Shown here: piece after piece, positions 25,252-33,077 of the stretch
Numbering within the stretch: the stretch's first letter is position 1
Layout: every line of letters starts with the position of its first letter
Notes under the pieces: model-generated
Databases searched by the model: none
What the model saw: the letters and a program-made list of their open reading frames with translations, nothing else
Told to the model about the DNA's origin: nothing
Assembly (NCBI GenBank): GCA_016218915.1
Contig: JACRCQ010000071.1
Location: 1 to 64,000, forward strand
Reading direction: 5' to 3'
From: Deltaproteobacteria bacterium
Lineage (GTDB): Bacteria > Myxococcota_A > Polyangia > Polyangiales > Polyangiaceae
Length of the DNA stretch: 64,000 nucleotides
Made by a program: the position numbers and the translations under genes

Positions 25252-27378
25252 ATGCGACCTCATACCTTGTTGCTGTCGGTGGCCCTGCTGGCTTCGGCTT
25301 GCGGAGGACCGGCCGAGATTGTCACCATTCCCCCTGCTCCCATGACGCCTCCAGCCCAACATCATCGAGAACCCGTGCCAGCAGAACCCAAGTCCGAGCC
25401 CAGGATTCCCACAGCGCAGATCGACCCGGTAGCCGAAGGACAGACGGCCGAAGGGATCACGAAGCTGTGCGACGATCACATCGCTCGAGCGCGCGAGCTG
25501 CTCGGCACGATCAAGACCCTCAAGGCCCAGCCCGATGCGGCGCTCAGCTGGGACAGCGTGATGGGGCGGGTCGACGAGATCTCCCTCGAGCTAGGATTTG
25601 CCGGCGGATTCCCTGCGCTGATGGCGGTCGGGCATCCTGACGCCAAGGTGCGCGAGGCGGCCAAGACGTGCGAGCCCAAGGTCAACGCATTCACCACGGA
25701 CATGTACCTGGACGTGGACTTTGCGGCCGTGGTCAAGCGCTACGGCGACCGGGGCGAGAAGCTGACCGGCACCAAGGCACGCCTGCTGCGCGAGACCCAG
25801 CGCGACCTGCGTCGCAACGGTCTGGAGCTGACCGAGGACAAGCAGAAGCAGCTTCGGGCGATCAACGACGAGCTGGCAAAGCTGGTGCAGAGCTTTGAGG
25901 CGAACATCTCGGAGTCGACCGGCACGCTCAAGGTCAAGCCCGAGCAGCTCAAGGGGCTGCCCCAGTCGTATCTCGACCAGCACAAGCCGGGCGCGGACGG
26001 GATGGTCACGCTGACCACGAACTACCCGGACTACTTCCCGGTGATCACCTATGCCGAGGATCGCACGGTGGCGCGCGATCTCACCGAGAAGTTCGACAAT
26101 CGCGCAGCGGACAAGAACCTCCAGGTGCTCGATCGGGTGCTGGAGCTTCGCAACATCAAGTCCAAGCTGCTCGGCTACGGGACCTGGGCCGACTACGCGA
26201 TCGAGCCGCGCATGGCGAAGACAGCGGCCGCGGTCCGGCGTTTCCTCGAGACGCTCGCCAAGGACGTGAAGGCACCGGCCCAGAAGGAGCTCGCGGAATT
26301 CAAGGCCGAGTACGTGCAGCGGCTCGGCAAGAAGGCTGCGGACAAGATCCCCAACTACGATCGCCTGTATCTCGAGCAGAAGCTGCGCGAGAAGAAGTAC
26401 GGCTTCGATGCCAAGGCCCTGAGCGAGTACTTCGAGGTCAGCGCTGTCACCAAGGGGCTGCTCGACATCACCTCCAAGCTCTACGGCGTGGAGTTCCACG
26501 ATGTGACCGACGCACCGAAGTGGCATCCTGACGTGCGCGTGCTCGACGTGGACGATCACGGGCGAAAGCTCGGGAGGATCTACCTCGATCTGGCTCCGCG
26601 GGACGGAAAGTACAAGCACGCTGCGATGTTCGAGATTCGCAGGGGGATGCGATTGCCGGACGGCAGCTATCTGAAGCCTGCAGCGGCGCTGATGTGCAAT
26701 TTCCCCAAGCCTGGGGACAGCCCTGCGCTGATGGCCCACAGCGACGTGTCGACGTTCTTCCACGAGTTCGGCCATGTGCTGCACCACGTGCTGACGCAGC
26801 AGCCGCTGGCTTCCTATGCGGGCACGAGCACGGCGCGCGACTTCGTGGAGGCGCCGTCGCAGATGTTCGAGGAGTGGTCGTACCGGCGCGAGACGCTCGA
26901 TCTGTTTGCGAAGCACTACAAGACCGGGGAGAAGATCCCGGACAAGCTGTTCAAGGCGCTGCAGAAGTCACGGAGCTTTGGCCGGGCGCTCGGCACGGAG
27001 CGTCAGATCTCGCTGGCGACGCTCGACTTCGAGTACCACTCCAAGCCTTGGCCGTTCAGCACGGACGAGGTCTTCAACCAGGTGATGGCGAAGACGCAGT
27101 CGTTCACGTACCTGCCGGGCACGCACTTCCAGGCCACGTTCGGGCACTTGATGGAATACGACGCTGGCTACTACGGATACCAGTGGGCGCTGGCGATCGC
27201 GCGCGACGTCCTGACCCGGTTCGAGAAGGAAGGGTTCATGAACGACAAGGTGGCGAGCGCGTGGCGAAAGAGCGTGCTCGAGCAGGGCGCCGGGGAAGAC
27301 GAGAGCAAGCTGGTCGAAGCGTTCCTGGGGCGTCCCACGGACCTGAAGGCGTACGTCGCGTATCTCAAGGGGCAGTAG
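25252..27378 (+). CDS. M3-family oligopeptidase, lipoprotein
   Basis: This 708-residue protein is an M3 (thimet oligopeptidase/Dcp) zinc metallopeptidase. The active site FFHEFGHVLHHVL (HExxH) lies near residue 503 and the third ligand is in the following helix (FVEAPSQMFEEW, Glu about 27 residues on). The long helical front half and the C-terminal motif AGYYGYQWALAIARDVLTRF are typical. Unlike the cytosolic enzymes it has a lipoprotein signal (LLASACGG) and a Pro-rich linker, so it should cut short peptides in the periplasm or at the outer membrane. Such exported M3 enzymes are frequent in Myxococcota. The catalytic residues are all present, so it should be active. Confidence 0.85.
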   Translation: MRPHTLLLSVALLASACGGPAEIVTIPPAPMTPPAQHHREPVPAEPKSEPRIPTAQIDPVAEGQTAEGITKLCDDHIARARELLGTIKTLKAQPDAALSWDSVMGRVDEISLELGFAGGFPALMAVGHPDAKVREAAKTCEPKVNAFTTDMYLDVDFAAVVKRYGDRGEKLTGTKARLLRETQRDLRRNGLELTEDKQKQLRAINDELAKLVQSFEANISESTGTLKVKPEQLKGLPQSYLDQHKPGADGMVTLTTNYPDYFPVITYAEDRTVARDLTEKFDNRAADKNLQVLDRVLELRNIKSKLLGYGTWADYAIEPRMAKTAAAVRRFLETLAKDVKAPAQKELAEFKAEYVQRLGKKAADKIPNYDRLYLEQKLREKKYGFDAKALSEYFEVSAVTKGLLDITSKLYGVEFHDVTDAPKWHPDVRVLDVDDHGRKLGRIYLDLAPRDGKYKHAAMFEIRRGMRLPDGSYLKPAAALMCNFPKPGDSPALMAHSDVSTFFHEFGHVLHHVLTQQPLASYAGTSTARDFVEAPSQMFEEWSYRRETLDLFAKHYKTGEKIPDKLFKALQKSRSFGRALGTERQISLATLDFEYHSKPWPFSTDEVFNQVMAKTQSFTYLPGTHFQATFGHLMEYDAGYYGYQWALAIARDVLTRFEKEGFMNDKVASAWRKSVLEQGAGEDESKLVEAFLGRPTDLKAYVAYLKGQ

Positions 27379-27396
27379 GAGTCAGGCAACCAACAC

Positions 27397-28119
27397 TCAC
27401 CGCGCGTACCCCAGGATCGCCGTCACGATCATCGCGATCGCGAAGAACGCGATGCCGTACATCGCACACCCCGCATTCCTGCGGCTCGCTTCGGGTAGCT
27501 TCTTCTCCTCGTCAGCGTCGAATATCACCAGCTCGCCGTCTTCTGCCGAAAGCTCGAGTGTCGCTGCGCTCTCTCGATACGCAGCCCCCCGGCCGCGCAC
27601 TGTGCCAAGCACGGAGATCGTGTCGCCCGGCCGAAGCGCTGACTCGTACTCGAAGTAGGTCGTGTCAGGTCCAGGCTTCCACTCCTGCGCTGCAAGGTAG
27701 GCAGCGATGCGATCCGCGTGGCCGGCTCCGCTCACGCACACCTCAGGCAGCCTGACCTTTGCCTCGAGCGGCTGCAGGTGAACGACCTTTCCAGAACCAT
27801 CGTCGACCACGATCGTGGCAACGCTCTCGATCCACTCCTTGGCGACCTGGCCGATGTTGGACTGCAGGGTGGCGCGCGCCCAGACCGCGTCGTCGCCGGT
27901 GAAGGGCGCTGAGACGGTCGCGCCGCCTTTTCCCGTGACGCGCCCGCTGAGGTGGACCCTTCCATCAGCCGGCGTGTCGGCGATCCGCGTGAGCCGGACC
28001 TCGCCCAGGAGGGTCTGGAATTGCATCGCGTCGGCCTGCGTCTTGCGCGCGCGAAAGAGCGCGTAGACGCACATGCCGAGGAAGGTCGCCAGGATGAGCA
28101 GGATGAAGAGCGTGATCAT
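27397..28119 (-). CDS. GIDE-domain membrane protein
   Basis: This 240-residue protein has an N-terminal membrane helix (MITLFILLILATFLGMCVY) and a C-terminal helix pair-like segment (AMYGIAFFAIAMIVTAILG). Between them is a beta domain like the GIDE/MULAN family (named for the eukaryotic E3 ligase MUL1): the pattern VWARATLQSNIG ... TIVVDDGSGKVVHLQP, YFEYESALRPGDTISVLGTV. There is no RING finger, so ligase activity is not expected; in bacteria the domain has no established function. ATG 28119 starts at the first helix. It diverges from the phosphatase gene. Confidence 0.65.
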   Translation of the reverse strand: MITLFILLILATFLGMCVYALFRARKTQADAMQFQTLLGEVRLTRIADTPADGRVHLSGRVTGKGGATVSAPFTGDDAVWARATLQSNIGQVAKEWIESVATIVVDDGSGKVVHLQPLEAKVRLPEVCVSGAGHADRIAAYLAAQEWKPGPDTTYFEYESALRPGDTISVLGTVRGRGAAYRESAATLELSAEDGELVIFDADEEKKLPEASRRNAGCAMYGIAFFAIAMIVTAILGYAR

Positions 28120-28232
28120 GGGGACGAGCCACCCCAGCCTACACCGGCGCACCAAGGCTCGCACTTCGAGAGCGGGCAGGCCACTTCCCCAACCCCCCAT
28201 CCTCGGCTACGTTTTGTCATCGCATTGCCGCC

Positions 28233-29894
28233 ATGATGACGTTCAGCCCAGATCCCGCGGTCGCCAAGAAGCAGCTCCTGGCGATCATCTACTACCTGAC
28301 GGCCTTTGGCCATTCGGATGGCGAGTTCGACGCCAAGGAGCGTCGGTTCGTCAGCGACTACGTGGGGAAGCTGGTCGCGGAGCGCACGCGCGCGGCCATG
28401 GCAGGGGCCGACGCGCTCTCGGTCAGCGTGGCCGTGGAGAAGTGGACCGCGCAGTTCCAGCGCGTGGCAGACAAGATCGATCGCGAGATCGCAGCGCTGT
28501 TCACGGAGTCGGTGGCAGAAGGCGAGAGCGCTGACCAGTACGTGCATGCCGCCCTCGCGCTGCGCTGCTTCGAGCTGCTCAAGAGCTTCGACGAAGCCGG
28601 TCGTGCGCAGCTCTTCGAGCTGGTCGACGAGGCGGTCCGCGTCGATGGCGCGATTCATCCGAACGAAGCGCTGCTGCGCGACGAGATCCAGCGTCTGCTC
28701 GCTGAGCCGGAAGCGGTCGAGCCCGAGCCCGTAGCCGTCGTCCCACCCTCGCTCGAAGTGGCTCCCAAGGTCGAGCTCGCGTGCAGGACCGACGATCACC
28801 CGTATCTGCAGCATCTCGAGCGGGCCTACCCCAAGGATGCGGGGCTGTTTGCGAGCGAATCCGAGGTGGACATCGCGCTCGTGCACCAGGTCATGACAAC
28901 GCTGCAGGAGCAGAGGGCGCGGGGAGCGGGCAGGCTGGTCAAGGGCGGCACGCTGCGCGACTTCGCAGGGCAGGAGCCGTTCCTCGACGGCTACGTCCAT
29001 GTGCTGCCTCCGGAGCGCGGCAAGCACTACGAGCTGATCGTCGTGGGCGACCTGCATGGGTGCTACTCGTGTTTGAAGGCGGTGCTGCAGCAGACCGACT
29101 TCATGGCCAAGGTGGAGGCGCACCACGCGGATCCGGACAACACGCCTGACACGAGGCTCATATTTCTGGGCGACTACATCGATCGGGGGCGTTGGGCCTT
29201 TGATGGCGTGCTGCGTGCCGCGATGCGGCTGTTCGTGGCTGCGCCGCACGCCGTGTACCTGCTTCGGGGCAACCACGAGTACTACATCGAGTACGAGGGG
29301 CGCATTCTGGCGCCGGTGCGCCCCGCGGAAGCGATGATGTCGCTCGAAGGCATTGCCACGCCCGCGTTCTTCCGCGAGTACCTGAAGCTGTTCGAGGCGC
29401 TGCCCACCATGCTGGCATTTGATCGGCTGCTGTTCGTGCACGGCGGCATCCCGCGCGACCAGACCACCTCGGAGCGGTGGGTGGACCTGAGCTCCCTCAA
29501 CGACCCGGACATCCGTTTCCAGATGCTCTGGAGCGACCCGAGCGAGGCAGAGACCGTCCCTGCGGAGCTGCAGAAGGCGTCTTCCCGCTTCGCCTTTGGT
29601 GTGAAGCAGCTGCGGCACTTCCTCGCGCGCATCGGGTGCACGACGCTGGTGCGCGGGCACGATCGCATCGTGGAAGGGTTCCGCAGGGTCTACGACGCCA
29701 ACGATGCCACGCTCTTGTCGTTGTTCTCCGCGGGGGGCGCCACGAATGCGGATCTTCCCGACACGTGCAACTACCGCGAAGTCACGCCGATGGCGCTGAC
29801 GATCCGCCATTGCGATGGGGAGAGCGTGGTGACGCCGTTCGCGATCGACTGGCAGCGCTTCAACGATCCCAAGCGTAACGGTTTCCTGGCGTAG
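28233..29894 (+). CDS. TerB-like domain fused to a PPP-family protein phosphatase
   Basis: This 553-residue protein is cytosolic. Residues 1-145 form an all-helical TerB/DUF533-like domain (LLAIIYYLTAFGHSDGEFD, ALRCFELLKSFDE, VDGAIHPNEALL) with acidic residues that could bind metal. The C-terminal half is a PPP Ser/Thr phosphatase with all metal motifs: VVGDLHGCYS, FLGDYIDRG, LLRGNHEYY, FVHGGIPRD and LVRGHDR. The bacterial PPP group dephosphorylates Ser/Thr and here could counter the Hanks-type kinases in the same region, an inference. A second Met follows the first; either could start. Confidence 0.8.
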   Translation: MMTFSPDPAVAKKQLLAIIYYLTAFGHSDGEFDAKERRFVSDYVGKLVAERTRAAMAGADALSVSVAVEKWTAQFQRVADKIDREIAALFTESVAEGESADQYVHAALALRCFELLKSFDEAGRAQLFELVDEAVRVDGAIHPNEALLRDEIQRLLAEPEAVEPEPVAVVPPSLEVAPKVELACRTDDHPYLQHLERAYPKDAGLFASESEVDIALVHQVMTTLQEQRARGAGRLVKGGTLRDFAGQEPFLDGYVHVLPPERGKHYELIVVGDLHGCYSCLKAVLQQTDFMAKVEAHHADPDNTPDTRLIFLGDYIDRGRWAFDGVLRAAMRLFVAAPHAVYLLRGNHEYYIEYEGRILAPVRPAEAMMSLEGIATPAFFREYLKLFEALPTMLAFDRLLFVHGGIPRDQTTSERWVDLSSLNDPDIRFQMLWSDPSEAETVPAELQKASSRFAFGVKQLRHFLARIGCTTLVRGHDRIVEGFRRVYDANDATLLSLFSAGGATNADLPDTCNYREVTPMALTIRHCDGESVVTPFAIDWQRFNDPKRNGFLA

Positions 29895-30335
29895 ACCTGA
29901 TTCGTGATCGGAGCGTTGGCGCCAGGGGTCGTCCATGTTGTCGCTCGCCGCCGCCTGCCCGCACTTGGGCCAGATTCACGCGCGTGCCCACCCCCCCGGC
30001 GGCGGCTCGCTCACCCCGTTTGGCGAGCGTGTAGGGCGCGGGGGTAGCGGGTAGCGGGTAGCGGTAGTGTGGCCAGCATGGCAGCGCTCGCTCGCTTGCC
30101 GCTCGCCCTTCGCCGCTCGCCTCTGCCCGCTGGCCCTACTCGCTGGCCGACGCCGGCTGCGCTTGCCGCTTGCTCGCTTGTTGCCCGCCTGCCGGCGCGC
30201 GGACTTCGCTTGGGTCGCGCACCTTGCGTGCCAGCTGCCTGCTTGCAGCCACTTCACCGCAACTTCGCTGTCACGCAAGCTGCGCGTGGGTGGGCGAAGC
30301 CCGCGCACCTTTCGAGGCGGGCACAAGGAGACAAC
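29895..30335. other. Low-complexity leader before the four-helix-bundle gene
   Basis: No gene is supported. From about 30070 to 30260 the + strand is a dense run of imperfect GCTCGC/GCTTGC/GCTGCC units with strong C/T-G alternation, giving Arg/Leu/Ala-rich nonsense in open frames on both strands. A short GGGTAGC array precedes it. An AAGGAG ends the leader just before the ATG at 30336. Confidence 0.55.
30042..30067 (+). repeat. Tandem heptamer GGGTAGC, about 3.7 copies
   Basis: Three exact copies of GGGTAGC (30042-30062) are followed by the partial unit GGTAG. It is a short microsatellite at the left end of the low-complexity leader. Confidence 0.8.
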
Positions 30336-30719
30336 ATGGACCAGCAAGATCACCATCCCGACGCACTTCAGCAGCACTTCGACCACCACCGACTCGACGC
30401 ATGGAGAGTCGCCTTTGAGGCCCTGGTCGAAGGCGATCGCATCAGCAAAGCGATCCCACGCGGATACGGCAAACTCAAGGACCAGCTCGCTCGTGCGCTG
30501 CAGGGCGCATTCACGCTCACCAGCGAAGCGGCAGCGCGCACAGGGGCTGATCGCGCCTGCCGGTTTCGCTGGGCGCGGGCCGAAGCCAATGAAGCGGCCG
30601 CTGTGCTCGAAGCGCTGGCGCAGCTTCGCGCGGCCGACCCACAAGCGGTAGCCGGCGTCATCGCCAAGCTATGGAGGCTCAGTGCGATGCTGACGCGACT
30701 GGCGATGCCCAAGGATTGA
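30336..30719 (+). CDS. Four-helix-bundle protein of the 23S IVP / Avd family
   Basis: This 127-residue all-helical protein matches the S23/23S rRNA intervening-sequence-protein family (PF05635), which also includes Avd of diversity-generating retroelements: helix 1 LDAWRVAFEALVEGDRIS, helix 2 KLKDQLARALQGAFTLTSEA with typical spacing, then WARAEANEAAAVLEALAQL. Free-standing copies are common in delta-proteobacteria and lack a known role. AAGGAG lies 5 bases before ATG 30336, which fixes the start against a longer open frame. No reverse transcriptase or variable/template repeat is visible in this window, so there is no sign of a retroelement here. Confidence 0.75.
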   Translation: MDQQDHHPDALQQHFDHHRLDAWRVAFEALVEGDRISKAIPRGYGKLKDQLARALQGAFTLTSEAAARTGADRACRFRWARAEANEAAAVLEALAQLRAADPQAVAGVIAKLWRLSAMLTRLAMPKD

Positions 30720-30731
30720 CGCGGCAGCCCC

Positions 30732-30760
30732 GGGGCACCGGTCGCACAGGCCGGTGCCCC
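30732..30760 (+). terminator. GC-rich hairpin after the four-helix-bundle gene
   Basis: GGGGCACCGG (30732-30741) and CCGGTGCCCC (30751-30760) form a perfect 10-bp stem with a 9-base loop, 12 bases after the stop codon. No T-run follows, so termination may need Rho or the stem may protect the 3' end. Confidence 0.55.
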
Positions 30761-30895
30761 AGGGCAGCGAGCCCGAATCCCGATGTTCTCCGGTTGCCCT
30801 GCTTGGATGCGATCCCGATCCCGGCCGACACCAACGAGATGGCGACCTTCGGGCTGTGTCTGTCCGGTTGCTTCGGAAGGCCGGGGATGCGTACG

Positions 30896-31375
30896 ATGCG
30901 AGGGATGGGGCCGAACCGCGCGAAGATTGCTCTGGCCATGCTCTGCGTTGTGGCGCCTGCCTGCTGCGTGGGCTGCTCTGGCGAGTGCTCCGCCGAGTGC
31001 TCTTCCTACGCGGGGTATCGCGCACGGTTTTCGGGGACGCCATCCGAAGTCGTTGTCGAAGCGTGCTGGAACGACATCTGTTCCTCAGGCACAGTCAAGC
31101 TCGCTCCCAACACCTTGAGCTCTGGGGATTGTGGATTTCAGAGCAATGTCGTGTCCTGCCGAGTCATGCTAGCCGGAGAGGGGAACGGCTTTCTGGTCAC
31201 CGTCGACTTTCGCCCACGTCAGGTCGACGATACTGATAGATACCGGGTCAAGGTGGCGGAGTCAGGTTCAGGGCATGTCTTTGGCGACGACAAGGCCAGT
31301 GGACCGTATCGGCGAGAGCGCGTATGCGGTTCCCCTTGCTTCTCGCTGTTGTTCGGCAATGACGCACAGGGGTGA
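30896..31375 (+). CDS. Small Cys-rich lipoprotein, unknown function
   Basis: About 159 residues from ATG 30896 (30887 and 30905 are also possible). The signal peptide ends with VAPACCVGC; the mature part starts with clustered Cys (CSGECSAECSSY) and continues as a beta-rich domain (SEVVVEACWNDICSSGTVKL, FLVTVDFRPRQ) with a final CGSPCFSLLFG. The family is not recognised. It converges on the Spo0M-HEAT gene with a 14-bp gap. Confidence 0.5.
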   Translation: MRGMGPNRAKIALAMLCVVAPACCVGCSGECSAECSSYAGYRARFSGTPSEVVVEACWNDICSSGTVKLAPNTLSSGDCGFQSNVVSCRVMLAGEGNGFLVTVDFRPRQVDDTDRYRVKVAESGSGHVFGDDKASGPYRRERVCGSPCFSLLFGNDAQG

Positions 31376-31389
31376 CCGGTTTCCGATGG

Positions 31390-32925
31390 TCAACGCGTCA
31401 GCGCGTCGCGTGCCGCTTCGGCCACTGCCGAATAAGGGGATTGCGCGAGCTGGGTGAGCATCTTCTTGGTCGCCGGATGCTCGTCGTGACGACGCAGCCC
31501 GTTGAGCGCTGCCCAAGCCATCGGCTCGCTCGGGTCGCGAGCGAGGAGCTGGCTGTAGAGGCCTGCCACCTGATCGGGCTGCATCATGGCTGCCATGCTG
31601 CCCGTGGCCTCGTAGCGTACGTCTGGGGAAGGATCGTTCTGCGCAACATGCTGCGCCAGCGGCAGCAGCTGGGGAAGCTCCGAGAAGTTCGCGAACTGGA
31701 AGGCCATCGCGCGCCGCACGTCCTCGTCCTGATCCGCGAGAAGCTTCTGCACAATGCCCCAGATACGCTGCAGCTGCTCTTTCGGCAGGCTGTGAATCGA
31801 CCCGGCGATCTCCTTTCTGACGGCTACGTTCGGGTTGGCGAGATGCTTCTCGTAGACCGCAAGGGTGAGCTCCGCCATTCCATGATAGTGCGCCAGCGAC
31901 AGGGCTGAGATGCACGCCGCCTGGACTTCCGGATCCGGGTCGCGCTCGATTTGCCCTGCGACGCCGTACATGATCTGCTGATCATCGCGGTAGTCGGCGA
32001 ACGCGCCAATCGCCGCGGCACGCACCTGCGGATCCGGGTCCTGGGCGAGGCCGATCAAGAGCTCGCGCTTGCCGTTGAACTTGGCAGATGCCTGGAAGCG
32101 TAGGCCATTGGCGAGCTCGCGTCGTACATGGCTGTCCTGGGACACTGCCAGCTGCTGCACCAGATGATAGGCCCCTTCTTCGGCAAACTTGCAGGCCGCA
32201 ACGATGACCTGATCGAACGTGTCCTGGTCGAGACCTGGCGTGTTCGCCACTGCGTAGAGCGTCTCGAGATGGTGCGGCTTGACCCGGTTGTCCACCAGAT
32301 TCGCCCACGCTTCCAGCGCTGCCAGACGAACCGCCTGGGTGCCCTGCCGCATGAGATTGGCGAGGTAGGGCTCGAGCTCCTGCAGCTGCGAGGCTTCCGA
32401 GTAGCAGGCGAGGAACACCTCGCGCAGCGCTTCGGTGAGCGTGGACTCGTCACGGCTGCGAAGCCCGGGGAAGCGCGAGAAGATCTCTTCGACCGGCAAG
32501 AGCCGATGCTCGTCGTTCGCAGCTTCGACGATCTGGAGCTCCGCACTTGCGCTCGGGTCCTTCACACCCGGAATGTCGGCGACCGCCATGACCGTGAAGG
32601 ACACGTTGTGCGCCGAGGTCTGGGCATGGCCGGGCACGGTGAACCGGAACGTGTAGTTGCGCACGGCCCCTGGGGGAAGGTCCTCGCCGGCAGCGATGGT
32701 CTGGGTGAGCATGATCTCGGTCTTGATGTCGGGCAGGGCCTGGCCAGTCCGGCTCTGGACTGAAACGAACAGAAGCTTGACCGTGAGCTCGGTCAGCTTG
32801 AGCGGCTTCTTGCCGCCTTGCAGAGAGAGCTTCCCTCCAACGACTCCACCTGGCGAGCTTTGGGGCGTGTCGAGCGAGAGCGCGAGCTTCGTTCCACCAC
32901 CGAGCATTGAATCGAGTAGACCCAT
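31390..32925 (-). CDS. Spo0M-like arrestin-fold domain fused to HEAT repeats
   Basis: Residues 1-135 of this 511-residue protein match the Spo0M (sporulation control) fold: MGLLDSMLGGGTKLALSLD, GGVVGGKLSLQGG, and the strand ending with RFTVPGHAQTSAHNVSFTV. Spo0M is an arrestin-like beta sandwich that affects sporulation and cell division in Bacillus. From about 160 on there are HEAT/armadillo-like helical repeats (VRLAALEAWANLVD, VRAAAIGAFADYRDD, VQAACISALSLAHYH, VRKEIAGSIHSL, VRRAMAFQFANFS, VRYEATGSMAAMM), a protein-binding scaffold. The fusion suggests an adaptor. It could relate to development in a fruiting-body-forming lineage, an inference. ATG 32925 (MGLLDS) is the conserved start. Confidence 0.75.
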   Translation of the reverse strand: MGLLDSMLGGGTKLALSLDTPQSSPGGVVGGKLSLQGGKKPLKLTELTVKLLFVSVQSRTGQALPDIKTEIMLTQTIAAGEDLPPGAVRNYTFRFTVPGHAQTSAHNVSFTVMAVADIPGVKDPSASAELQIVEAANDEHRLLPVEEIFSRFPGLRSRDESTLTEALREVFLACYSEASQLQELEPYLANLMRQGTQAVRLAALEAWANLVDNRVKPHHLETLYAVANTPGLDQDTFDQVIVAACKFAEEGAYHLVQQLAVSQDSHVRRELANGLRFQASAKFNGKRELLIGLAQDPDPQVRAAAIGAFADYRDDQQIMYGVAGQIERDPDPEVQAACISALSLAHYHGMAELTLAVYEKHLANPNVAVRKEIAGSIHSLPKEQLQRIWGIVQKLLADQDEDVRRAMAFQFANFSELPQLLPLAQHVAQNDPSPDVRYEATGSMAAMMQPDQVAGLYSQLLARDPSEPMAWAALNGLRRHDEHPATKKMLTQLAQSPYSAVAEAARDALTR

Positions 32926-33077
32926 GGCGATCACCTGTCGTCTGTGGCGCGCAGCGCCAGCGTTGGTTGACTGGTGGGATGCTACCCGCGGCCCGGATCG
33001 ACCCTTCCATCAAACGAGGTCAAACCTCGCTCGACACAAATTGACAGGGAAATTCGAGGAGCTTGCGGTTGGAAGCG

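Noticed and set aside
30069..30335. N-terminal extension of the four-helix-bundle protein into the low-complexity leader
   Set aside because: The AAGGAG site directly before ATG 30336 and the family's usual length favour the short form.
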